From Streptomyces sp. SID10853 (GTDB lineage: Bacteria > Actinomycetota > Actinomycetes > Streptomycetales > Streptomycetaceae): 61,083 nucleotides of DNA. Positions 35,133 through 42,431 of this stretch are shown one piece after another. The stretch spans positions 1 through 61,083 of the forward strand of contig NZ_JAAGLN010000010.1 in assembly GCF_010548145.1 (NCBI RefSeq), written 5' to 3'. The translations under genes and the position numbers were made by a program. Numbering within the stretch: position 1 is the first letter of the stretch; each line of letters starts with the position of its first letter. The notes beneath the pieces were generated by a model. The model was not told the origin of the DNA. It did not search any database and saw only the letters and a list, made by a program, of their open reading frames with translations.

Positions 35133-35297
35133 ATGGCACGCAACGAGATCCGCCCGATCGTCAGACTCCGCTCGACAGCAGGCACCGGCTGCACCTACGT
35201 GACCCGGAAGAACCGGCGCAATGACCCCGACCGCCTGACCCTGCGGAAGTACGACCCGGTCGTGCGCAGGCACGTCGAGTTCCGCGAAGAACGGTGA
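35133..35297 (+). CDS. rpmG: Ribosomal protein L33, zinc-independent paralogue
   Basis: 54 aa from ATG 35133; six upstream in-frame codons are ignored because they run into the Zur site. [19 protein letters not shown] and [20 protein letters not shown] are L33; only one Cys remains, so the zinc-binding CxxC pairs are lost. Followed by a short leader ORF and a COG0523 gene on the same strand. Confidence 0.95.
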   Translation: MARNEIRPIVRLRSTAGTGCTYVTRKNRRNDPDRLTLRKYDPVVRRHVEFREER

Positions 35298-35371
35298 GCC
35301 TCCCGGCCCTGTACGGCACCCCCCGAGCCGTACGCCGACCCCGACCCCACCCCGACAAGGACCGAACCGCT

Positions 35372-35416
35372 GTGAAATCCGACCCGCATTCCCGCCACCG
35401 CCACGGAGCCCGGTGA
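35372..35416 (+). CDS. Short leader ORF, 14 codons, three histidines
   Basis: GTG 35372 to TGA 35416 encodes MKSDPHSRHRHGAR. An AAGGA lies nine bases upstream, and the stop overlaps the COG0523 start as TGATG. Three His and three Arg in 14 residues, directly before a metal-chaperone gene, suggest a leader whose translation couples to the next gene. It is too short for statistical support. Confidence 0.45.
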   Translation: MKSDPHSRHRHGAR

Positions 35417-36573
35417 TGGCTCCGCACCCCGCCGAGCTGCCGGTCGTCATCGTCGCCGGGCTGCACGCCGAGGCACGCGGACGGACCGTGAACCGGCTGC
35501 TGTTCGACGTACCCGGCAGCGTCGCTCTCCATCACGATCTGTCGACGGCCCCCTCCGGAACCGTGCTGCGCAGCCTCCGCGACACCGCGGACACCTGGTC
35601 ACACGGCGAGACGCCGCTGATCAACGACTGTGCGTGCTGCGCCCTGCGGGAGGACCTGGTCCCTGAGCTGCAACGGCTGGCCGAGGACGGTACGACCCGC
35701 CTCGCGGTGGTCGAACTCTGGGACTCCGTCGAACCACGCGCCATGGCGGAGCTGGTGGCCGCCCACGGAGAGGGCTTCCTGCGGGTGACCAATGTGATGG
35801 CGGCCGTGGACCCGTCCCTGCTGCTCGCCTGCCTCGGCAACGGGGACGACCTCGCGGAGGCCGGCCTGGCGGCCGCCGGGACGGACCGCAGGACCGTCGG
35901 CGACACCTTCGCCCGCCAGCTCGAATACCCGGCCGTGCACGTCCTGGTCGACCACGACGACGCGGACCCGGCCGACCTCGCCCTGCTGCGGCAGTTGCAC
36001 CCGACGGCGCGCCGCGTCGCGCTCGACTCTCCGCAGCTCGCCCGCCTGGCGTTCGCCGGCTTCGACGTGGGCGCCGCCGCCGCGGCGCAGCACCCGGCCT
36101 GCGCCCTGCTCCCCCAGGACGCGGACGAGGCTGGAGTCGCCACGCTGGTCTGGCACAGCAGACGCCCGTTCCACCCGGAGCGCCTGTACGACGCCCTGGA
36201 GGACCTCTGCTGCGCGGCGACGCGCAGCCGGGGCCGCTTCTGGCTGGCCGACCGGCCCGACACGCTCCTGTCCTGGGACGCGGCGGGCGGCGCCCTGTGC
36301 GTGGAGGGAACAGGGCCCTGGCTGGCCTCGCTGCCGGACGCGGCATGGGACCTCGTACCGGCGGTCCGCCGGGCGGCCGCCGCACTCGACTGGCACCCCG
36401 AACACGGGGACCGCTGCCAGCACCTGGTCTTCACCTCACCCGGCCTCGACCGGGACCGGCTGACCGCCGTCCTCACATCGTGCCTGCTCACCGACCACGA
36501 GATGGAGGGCGGAGCCGAAGCCTGGAAGGACTTTCCGGCGGCCTTCGACAGCCTTCTCGACCCCGCCCACTGA
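35416..36573 (+). CDS. COG0523 (CobW/YjiA-type) zinc metallochaperone, P-loop altered
   Basis: 385 aa from ATG 35416. The metal motif CxCC is Cys 72-Ala-Cys 74-Cys 75 in NDCACCALREDL, followed by a CobW C-terminal domain starting FHPERLYDALEDL. The N-terminal strand PVVIVAGLHAEARGRT stands where GxxxxGKT is expected, so the P-loop lysine is missing. In zinc-limited actinomycetes such proteins are made under Zur control beside C-minus ribosomal genes, as here, and are thought to deliver zinc to priority enzymes. How it would use GTP without the lysine is unclear. Confidence 0.85.
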   Translation: MAPHPAELPVVIVAGLHAEARGRTVNRLLFDVPGSVALHHDLSTAPSGTVLRSLRDTADTWSHGETPLINDCACCALREDLVPELQRLAEDGTTRLAVVELWDSVEPRAMAELVAAHGEGFLRVTNVMAAVDPSLLLACLGNGDDLAEAGLAAAGTDRRTVGDTFARQLEYPAVHVLVDHDDADPADLALLRQLHPTARRVALDSPQLARLAFAGFDVGAAAAAQHPACALLPQDADEAGVATLVWHSRRPFHPERLYDALEDLCCAATRSRGRFWLADRPDTLLSWDAAGGALCVEGTGPWLASLPDAAWDLVPAVRRAAAALDWHPEHGDRCQHLVFTSPGLDRDRLTAVLTSCLLTDHEMEGGAEAWKDFPAAFDSLLDPAH

Positions 36574-36666
36574 GCGGACGCCAGCGCCCGCGGGTGGCGG
36601 TGCTGCCCTGCACGGCTGCTCCCCTGCCGCCCCATCCGGACACGACACCACGTTCAAGGAATTCCC

Positions 36667-36765
36667 ATGGCCGTACCCAAACGCAAGATGTCGTCCCGGC
36701 TCCTCACCACGGTCAGGGCCGGGCTGTTCAAAGCACTGACCGCCACGGACAGGAGGCCCGACTGA
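36667..36765 (+). CDS. Short L32-like ORF (possible rpmF remnant)
   Basis: 32 codons. It begins MAVPKRKMS, identical to the invariant start of ribosomal protein L32, then continues RLLTTVRAGLFKAL and ends TDRRPD. L32 is near 57 aa, so the middle is missing. Zur-controlled clusters often hold an rpmF paralogue after the COG0523 gene, as here (94 bp downstream). An internal deletion joining the start to the C-terminus is likely; a functional mini-protein is not excluded. A possible ribosome site (AAGGAA) lies eight bases upstream. Confidence 0.6.
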   Translation: MAVPKRKMSSRLLTTVRAGLFKALTATDRRPD

Positions 36766-36861
36766 AGAGCTGAAAGAGCAGAACGTGCTGAAGAGCTGAG
36801 CACGATCAGGTTGATCCGCCGCCGGCCCGGTCCTCCCCCCTGGCCTCGGCGGACACGCGAA

Positions 36862-36898
36862 GGGCGGCCGAATCCCCTGTCACCGGCTTCGGCCGCCC
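36862..36898. terminator. Bidirectional terminator hairpin
   Basis: GGGCGGCCGAA and TTCGGCCGCCC form a perfect 11-bp stem with a 15-base loop between the Zur-type cluster and the convergent propeller gene. Confidence 0.7.
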
Positions 36899-36916
36899 CT
36901 GCGGGTGCCGGTCAGG

Positions 36917-38809
36917 TCACTTGGACAGGACGTCCTGGGTCAGGAAGAGCGGCATGGAGTCCTCCCACTGGCTGTCGGTCAGCATCTTCTTGTCGGAACC
37001 GTCCGCGTTCATGCTGAAGATCTGGCCGTACGGCTGGAACGTGTCGTCGTACAGCGCGGCCTCTTCCTGGAAGCCGTACATACCGCTGCTGTAGAGAATG
37101 CGGCCGTCGTAGTTCCAGACGGCGTGGGCGTCGTTGGCACCACTGCTGGTGAGGATCTTCAGGCCGCTGCCGTCGGGCTTGATGGTGCATACGTCGAAGT
37201 TGGTCGGGCTCGTCTTCCGGGTGAAGAGGATGAGCTTGCCGTCCCAGGACCAGTCGGGGAGGTTGTCGGACTCGGTGGTGAGGACCGTCGTCGCGCCGGT
37301 GTCCAGGTCGAGGATGCGCAGGCCCATTTCCTGGCCCCACACGCGGTAGACGATCCGCTTGCCGTCCTGCGAATAGCTGGGGAAGCCGGAGTTGACCGTG
37401 CCGTCCGTGAGCACCTCGTGCGAGGAGCCGTCGCTGGGCACCCGCACGAGCACGGCACCACTCGTCGCGCGGGTCTGGAACCAGCCGCCCACACCGAACG
37501 CGATCCACTTGCCGTCGTGCGACCAGGCGGGCCGGAAGGCACCGGCCAGCCCCTGCGCGACCATCACCGGGTCCAGGCCCGATGTGGAGCTGTCGAAGAC
37601 GACCTTCTGGTCCGAACCGTCCGGGCGCATGGTGACGATCGAGGACGTGCCGACCTGCTTGTCCGTGATCGCGAGGCGCCCGTCCTTGGACAGCACAGGG
37701 AAGACGTCGCAGAAGCGGTAGTCCCAGTCCTCGTCCCAGCTGTGGAGCGGCGCGTCGAGAGCGCGCGTCGTGTAGTCGAGCTTCTCGTAGATCACCGATG
37801 TCCCGTCCGGCGACCAGACCGGAGAGCGCAGCGTCCGCTTGACGGCCGGAAGCGTACCGGAGACATAGGCCAGCCCTTCGTCGGCGCCGCCCTTGACGAG
37901 GTAACCGATCTCCGTCGCGGTCACGTACTGGGGCGCCACCTTCAGGTTGGGGCCCGAGGTGTGCTCGACACGGGCGCCCGTGGCCACATCGACCGAGACG
38001 ATCTGGGATTCCACGGTCCCGATGTCCTCCGGGCGGTGCGCACCCCAGGTTCCTTCGACGGTGATCTCGTAGAAGACGATCCGGGAGCCGTCCGGCGACC
38101 ACTTCGGCGAGCCGAGGCAGTACCCGTCCCGGGTCGCGACCTGGCGGAAGCCGGTGCCGTCCGGGCGTACCAGGTAGATGCTCAGCTCCTGCGTGTGCTC
38201 CCAGCCGGTGCCGTTGCCGTGCCCGCGCCAGGCCGTGTTGCGGTCGCTGGAGAAGGCGATCCACTGGCCGTCGGGTGACCAGGAGGGCCGGAAGTGTCCG
38301 TCCGGGCTCGCGGGGTCACCGGCGAGTGCCGCGGTGCCGGTCAGGTCCGTCAGCTTCTTCGTGGTGAGGTCGAGCAGCCAGATCTGTGTCCTGTGGTCCC
38401 CGCTCGTGGAGACGAAGGCCGCCTTCGTGCCGTCGGGGGACGGCACGGCCCAGTCGTTCATCGCCGGGCCGGTGACCAGGGACTGGACGCCCGAGCCGTC
38501 CGTACTGGCCCGGTACAGGCAGGAGTTGCCGTCGCCCGCCCGCTCCGACGTGAAGAACACCGAGGCGCCGTCGGCGGAGAAGGCCGCGTGGTAGTCGAAC
38601 CCCGCGTTCTGCAGCAGCACACGCTCGTTGGAGCCGTCGGCGTCGGCGAGGTACAGGGTGGACGAGGACGGACCGATGCGGTTCATCAGCATCACCCCCT
38701 TCTTGCCGGCGGCGGCCGCCGCCACGGCGAACGGCCTGGGCAGCAGCGCTGCGCCGGCGACGGCCGCCCCTGCGGTGAGGAACGCTCGACGCTTCATGTC
38801 AGGTGACAT
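36917..38809 (-). CDS. Tat-exported beta-propeller (PD40/TolB-like) protein
   Basis: 630 aa from ATG 38809 with AAAGGA upstream. The signal is twin-arginine: MKRRAFLTAGAAVAGAALLP, ending near AVAAAAAG. The rest is a series of PD40/WD40-like blades with SWSPDGQWIAFSSDR, KWSPDGSRIVFY, VWSPDGTSVIYE, AWSHDGKWIAFG and YSQDGKRIVYR, a full propeller and perhaps two. Such proteins bind oligosaccharides or act as lyases or scaffolds. Two TTGT-N3-ACAA palindromes lie upstream, so it probably belongs to the same regulon as the catabolic operon. Confidence 0.85.
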   Translation of the reverse strand: MSPDMKRRAFLTAGAAVAGAALLPRPFAVAAAAAGKKGVMLMNRIGPSSSTLYLADADGSNERVLLQNAGFDYHAAFSADGASVFFTSERAGDGNSCLYRASTDGSGVQSLVTGPAMNDWAVPSPDGTKAAFVSTSGDHRTQIWLLDLTTKKLTDLTGTAALAGDPASPDGHFRPSWSPDGQWIAFSSDRNTAWRGHGNGTGWEHTQELSIYLVRPDGTGFRQVATRDGYCLGSPKWSPDGSRIVFYEITVEGTWGAHRPEDIGTVESQIVSVDVATGARVEHTSGPNLKVAPQYVTATEIGYLVKGGADEGLAYVSGTLPAVKRTLRSPVWSPDGTSVIYEKLDYTTRALDAPLHSWDEDWDYRFCDVFPVLSKDGRLAITDKQVGTSSIVTMRPDGSDQKVVFDSSTSGLDPVMVAQGLAGAFRPAWSHDGKWIAFGVGGWFQTRATSGAVLVRVPSDGSSHEVLTDGTVNSGFPSYSQDGKRIVYRVWGQEMGLRILDLDTGATTVLTTESDNLPDWSWDGKLILFTRKTSPTNFDVCTIKPDGSGLKILTSSGANDAHAVWNYDGRILYSSGMYGFQEEAALYDDTFQPYGQIFSMNADGSDKKMLTDSQWEDSMPLFLTQDVLSK

Positions 38810-38975
38810 CGCTGTTCGGGTCCTTTCGTCGGCGACGGACGTACGACCGCCCGGGAGAACCACCGCGCACCGGGTGAAGGGCAGTTGTGGGTGAGGGGAG
38901 GCTCTGCCGGCTGCGGCTCAGCCCGGTTCCCAGGAGGCGCCTCGGTTCGCGGATCACATGCATCCGTCGCATGGA

Positions 38976-38986
38976 TTGTCGAACAA
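38976..38986. promoter_or_regulatory. Operator copy TTGTCGAACAA
   Basis: TTGT-CGA-ACAA, a variant of the TTGT-CCG-ACAA palindrome found at 39083 and 55464. The centres of the two sites here are 107 bp apart. Confidence 0.5.
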
Positions 38987-39082
38987 GTTCGGCGTGACCG
39001 TAACACCAGGGGAATCCCCCCACAAGGGATCCCGCACAAACACGGTGCACACATCGACGCACAGCCACGGGTCCGTATTTTG

Positions 39083-39093
39083 TTGTCCGACAA
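39083..39093. promoter_or_regulatory. Operator copy TTGTCCGACAA
   Basis: Perfect TTGTC-C-GACAA palindrome, identical to that at 55464-55474. It is typical in size and symmetry for GntR/FadR-type regulators; such a regulator is encoded at 44048-44740. Confidence 0.65.
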
Positions 39094-39099
39094 TCAAAC

Positions 39100-39130
39100 G
39101 GGAGTTGAGGGCCTCAGCTCCTCAACTCCC
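39100..39130 (-). terminator. Stem-loop after the lactonase gene
   Basis: GGGAGTTGAGG and CCTCAACTCCC are perfect 11-bp arms with a short loop, 40 bp beyond the lactonase stop. Probably the terminator of the long catabolic operon. Confidence 0.6.
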
Positions 39131-39170
39131 GCTGTGAAACAGGCTCGTTCGGTACGGCGGAGTCACATGG

Positions 39171-40433
39171 TCAGAAGCGGCTGGGGCCCGCCGAGCCCCT
39201 CGATACACGGACCGCGACGCAGTCGGGGTTGGGGACGGCCACGGAGGTACCGGTGTCCGTGAGGCGCCCGGACCCCGGGTCCACACGGAAGAGGTTGACC
39301 GTGCCGCTGGCCTCGTTCGCCACGAACAGCCAGCGCCCGCCGGGGTGCAGGGAGAAGCTCCACGGTGTGACGCCGCCGCAGGGCAGCCGCTGTGTCTCGG
39401 TGAGCAGGCCGGTGCCGGGGTCGGCCGAGAAGACGACCAGGGTGTTGTCACCGCGGTTGGAGGTGTAGACGTGACGGCCGTCCCGGCTGATCGCCAGTTC
39501 GGCGCCGCTCGTGGCGCCGGTGTGGCCCGGCGCGTTGGTCGTCAGGAGCCGGCGGGGCGTCAGGACGCCGGTCCTGGAGTCCCATCCCAGGATCTGGATG
39601 TCGGCGGTGAGTTCGTTCAGCAGATAGACCGTCCGCCCTCCCGGGTGGAACACCAGGCGCCGCGGGCCGGACCCCGGAGCCGTCGCCCAGGAGCCGCGGC
39701 CCGCGGGCGTCCGGGCGGACAGCCGGTGCGAGGCCCGGTCGTAGTCGCGGACGAACACCCGGTCGGCGCCGAAGTCCGCGACCAGGGCGAACCTGCGGCT
39801 CGGGTCGATGACCACATGGTGCGTATGCGGCCCGGCCTGACGCGGATTCGGCCCTGACCCGGTGTCCTGGACGCTGGAGGCCACGGCACCGAGCCCGCCG
39901 TCGGGTCCGGCCGGTACGGTCGCCGCGCAGCCGGTCGCGAAGTCGGCGACCAGCAGTGTGTCCGCGTCCGCGTTCAGCCCGATGTACGACAGGCCGCCGC
40001 TGCCGCCGGGGACCGCCTCCGTCGCGATCTCGCCGGTCAGGCTGAGGGCCCCCGACGCGTCGTCGACACGGAAGGTACGGACGAGCCCGCCCTGTTCGCC
40101 GCCGGCGACGTACAGGACAGGGCGGTCCGGGTGCGCCGCGACCCAGTTCGAGCTGACCTCCGCCACGGCCCCTAGAGGGTCCATGGTGCCGCGGACGGGG
40201 TCGAACCGGACGGCATGCACCTGGTTCTGGCCCCAGGTGCCGATGTAGAGCAAGTCACCGTGCCGGTCCACGGCCGCGGCGGATGCGGCGGCGGATGTGG
40301 CGGAGAGCAGTGGCAGGGCGGTCGCGGCCGACGCCGTGGCCGCGGCGAGCACCGCCCTGCGGGAGGGCCGCCGGGACAGCGGCGACCCCGCTCCCCGGCT
40401 GACGGGCGGTGAGGTGCGCGGGAGTTCGTTCAT
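39171..40433 (-). CDS. Tat-exported lactonase-family seven-bladed propeller
   Basis: 420 aa. Signal SRRPSRRAVLAAATASAAT with cleavage near ASAAAV. The mature part matches the YbhE/Pgl lactonase propeller: LLYIGTWGQNQVHAVRFD at the start, GPHTHHVVIDPSRRFALVADFG in the middle, and GTSVAVPNPDCVAV at the end. Family members hydrolyse 6-phosphogluconolactone or cyclise carboxymuconate. Being exported, it more likely opens a lactone outside the cell. It is last in the long operon, so it may prepare an external substrate for import. Confidence 0.85.
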   Translation of the reverse strand: MNELPRTSPPVSRGAGSPLSRRPSRRAVLAAATASAATALPLLSATSAAASAAAVDRHGDLLYIGTWGQNQVHAVRFDPVRGTMDPLGAVAEVSSNWVAAHPDRPVLYVAGGEQGGLVRTFRVDDASGALSLTGEIATEAVPGGSGGLSYIGLNADADTLLVADFATGCAATVPAGPDGGLGAVASSVQDTGSGPNPRQAGPHTHHVVIDPSRRFALVADFGADRVFVRDYDRASHRLSARTPAGRGSWATAPGSGPRRLVFHPGGRTVYLLNELTADIQILGWDSRTGVLTPRRLLTTNAPGHTGATSGAELAISRDGRHVYTSNRGDNTLVVFSADPGTGLLTETQRLPCGGVTPWSFSLHPGGRWLFVANEASGTVNLFRVDPGSGRLTDTGTSVAVPNPDCVAVRVSRGSAGPSRF

Positions 40434-40480
40434 CGGTGGGACTGTCCTTTCCGGTTGTCGGGGCCTGCGGCCGGCGCGGC

Positions 40481-41347
40481 TCAGCCCTTGGGCTGTGGGC
40501 GGCGGCGGGCCGCGAGGCCGAGCCGTTTCAGGGCGTACGAGTCCAGCGCGCTCAGCACACCGTTGAGGGCGAGCGTCAGCACGACGAGGACGATGAGACC
40601 GGCGAACTCGGCTGCCGCGTCGAGGTTCTGGGCCGCGGTGAACAGCTCGTGCCCCACGCCTTCGGACGAGGCGATGAACTCACCGCCGATCACACCGAGG
40701 ATGGCCAGCGGGCCGCCCGTCTTGAGCGCGGCGAAGAAGGGGGCGGCGAGCGTCGGTATCGTCACGTAGCCTAGGACGTGGTGCCTGTGCCCGCCCATCA
40801 CCTGGACGACCTCGACGAGTTCGCGTTCACGCAGCCGCAGCCCGAGATAGATGTTGTAGAAGACCACGAAGGCGACACCGGTCATCGCGATGGTGATCTT
40901 CGACCAGGGGCCGATACCGAAGAACAGCAGGAACAGCGGGGCGAGCGCGATCTTCGGAATGCCGTTGACGGCCGCGACGAGCGGTTCGAGCACCCGTCCC
41001 AGGAGCGGGAAGGAGCCCAGCACCAGGCCCATCACCGTCCCCGCGACGACGCCGAGACCGAAGCCCGCCAGCACCTCGGTGGCGGTGACCTTGATGTCGG
41101 TCCACCCGGAGGCCGAACTGAACATCTTGACGAGCGCGTCGTAGACGTCGGTGGGCTTGCTGACCGCGTACTCGGGCACAACGGGACCGCTCATCACCTG
41201 CCACAGGACGAGGGCGGCCACGATCACCAGGACGCGCAGGGCGATGACACTGGTCGTGCTCTGCCAGCCCGCGTACTTCTTCTTCGCGGGCCGCCCGGAT
41301 GTGCCGGGCTCGGGCTTGGTCACTGCTTTGTCGGTGAGGATCGCCAT
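40481..41347 (-). CDS. ABC transporter permease, SsuC/TauC type
   Basis: 288 aa from ATG 41347, after AAGGGAG. Six membrane helices with the binding-protein-dependent loop GEFIASSEGVGHELFTAAQNLD and PKIALAPLFLLFFGIGPWSKI, both typical of the nitrate/sulfonate/taurine family. It forms the channel with the lipoprotein encoded upstream and, presumably, the ATPase encoded 13 kb away at the head of the operon. Confidence 0.93.
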   Translation of the reverse strand: MAILTDKAVTKPEPGTSGRPAKKKYAGWQSTTSVIALRVLVIVAALVLWQVMSGPVVPEYAVSKPTDVYDALVKMFSSASGWTDIKVTATEVLAGFGLGVVAGTVMGLVLGSFPLLGRVLEPLVAAVNGIPKIALAPLFLLFFGIGPWSKITIAMTGVAFVVFYNIYLGLRLRERELVEVVQVMGGHRHHVLGYVTIPTLAAPFFAALKTGGPLAILGVIGGEFIASSEGVGHELFTAAQNLDAAAEFAGLIVLVVLTLALNGVLSALDSYALKRLGLAARRRPQPKG

Positions 41348-41379
41348 GGTCTGCTCCCTTCCGGTTGAGTTCGGACGTG

Positions 41380-42417
41380 TCACGGCAGGTACTTGTTGGT
41401 CCAGTCGCCGGACGACACGCTCGCGTCCGGCACCGCGCCGATGCCGTTCTTCACAAAGGCGACGGTCTTCTTCCACCCGGAGGCGTCCTGCGCCGCGCTC
41501 CTGGGCCAGTCCACCTGCTTGACCGCGGCGCTCAGTACGTCGTCGGGCACGCCCGGCAGGGTCTTGCGCGCCGCGCCCAGCACGTTCTTGTCATCGGCTG
41601 CGTGCGTCTTGAGGTAGGCGGTGGCCTGCTGTACGGCGGTGGCGAAGCCCTTCACCGTGGTGGGGTCGGACTTGGCGTAGCTCTGCTTCACGGCCACGAC
41701 CTGGCCGTATCCGGCGTCCGCGTAGGACCACTGGGGGACCTTGAGCGGATCGGCCACCACGATGCCGTCGCCCTCGTGCTGGACCTGCAGCGGTATCGGC
41801 TCGGATGTGATGAACCAGTCGACCTCGCCCTTGGTGAGGGCGGCCTTGTCGGCGGCCGGGCTCGGCAGGGAGACCCACTTGAGCCCGTCCGGGGCGACAC
41901 CGTGCGCCTTGAGGAAGATGCCCGCCTCGGCCTTGGTGTTGGCGGAGCTGGCGCCGGCCGTCGAGCCGGCCAGCGCCTTGGCCACCTTGTCGGCCGGGCT
42001 GGCGGCGCTCAGGCCGTGCTTCTTCGCGAACCTGGTACTGACGACCACGCCGAGCGGATTGCCTCCTCCGTTGGTGGCGACCGACAGCTCAGGCAGCCCC
42101 TTGGAGAGTCCTGCCAGATAGCTGGTCGGACTGGAGTTGAGGAACTGCACCGAACCCGACTGCAGGGCCGAGGTGCCCGTCGCCGCGGTCAGCGTCACGT
42201 ACTTGATCTTGATGTTCTGCTTGGCGAAGTAGCCGTTCTCCTCCGCCAGGCGAATGGACAGGTCGAAGACATTGCCGCTCACCCCCACCGACACCGTGGT
42301 CTTGCCGTCCGAACCGACCGACGGCGAGCCGTCGTTGCCGCAGGCGGTCATCAGCGCGGCGCTGAGCACCACGGAGGCGGACAGTGCGAAGAAGGGGCGG
42401 TTCCTGCGGTAATTCAT
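41380..42417 (-). CDS. ABC transporter substrate-binding lipoprotein, SsuA/NMT1 type
   Basis: 345 aa from ATG 42417, after AAAGGAG. Lipobox LMTAC with Cys 26. The NMT1/SsuA-like two-lobed domain shows VGVSGNVFDLSIRLAEENGYFAKQNI (in parts), SGSVQFLNSSPTSYLAGL and WFITSEPIPLQVQHEGDG. This group binds sulfonates, nitrate, thiamine precursors or aromatic acids such as phthalate. The operon context points to an aromatic or polycarboxylic ligand. Confidence 0.92.
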   Translation of the reverse strand: MNYRRNRPFFALSASVVLSAALMTACGNDGSPSVGSDGKTTVSVGVSGNVFDLSIRLAEENGYFAKQNIKIKYVTLTAATGTSALQSGSVQFLNSSPTSYLAGLSKGLPELSVATNGGGNPLGVVVSTRFAKKHGLSAASPADKVAKALAGSTAGASSANTKAEAGIFLKAHGVAPDGLKWVSLPSPAADKAALTKGEVDWFITSEPIPLQVQHEGDGIVVADPLKVPQWSYADAGYGQVVAVKQSYAKSDPTTVKGFATAVQQATAYLKTHAADDKNVLGAARKTLPGVPDDVLSAAVKQVDWPRSAAQDASGWKKTVAFVKNGIGAVPDASVSSGDWTNKYLP

Positions 42418-42431
42418 GGGAACTCCTTTGT

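Larger units (their letters stand above)
38810..39170. other. Regulatory intergenic region before the propeller gene
   Basis: 361 bp between the lactonase stop and the propeller start, both minus strand. It contains two operator palindromes (38976-38986, 39083-39093) and an inverted GGAGTTGAGG/CCTCAACTCC pair (39100-39129: GGGAGTTGAGG, then CCTCAACTCCC) that forms an 11-bp stem and can end the long upstream operon. Confidence 0.7.

Noticed and set aside
36917..38809. TolB of a Tol-Pal system
   Set aside because: Gram-positive context, Tat signal, no Tol or Pal genes; only the propeller repeats are shared.
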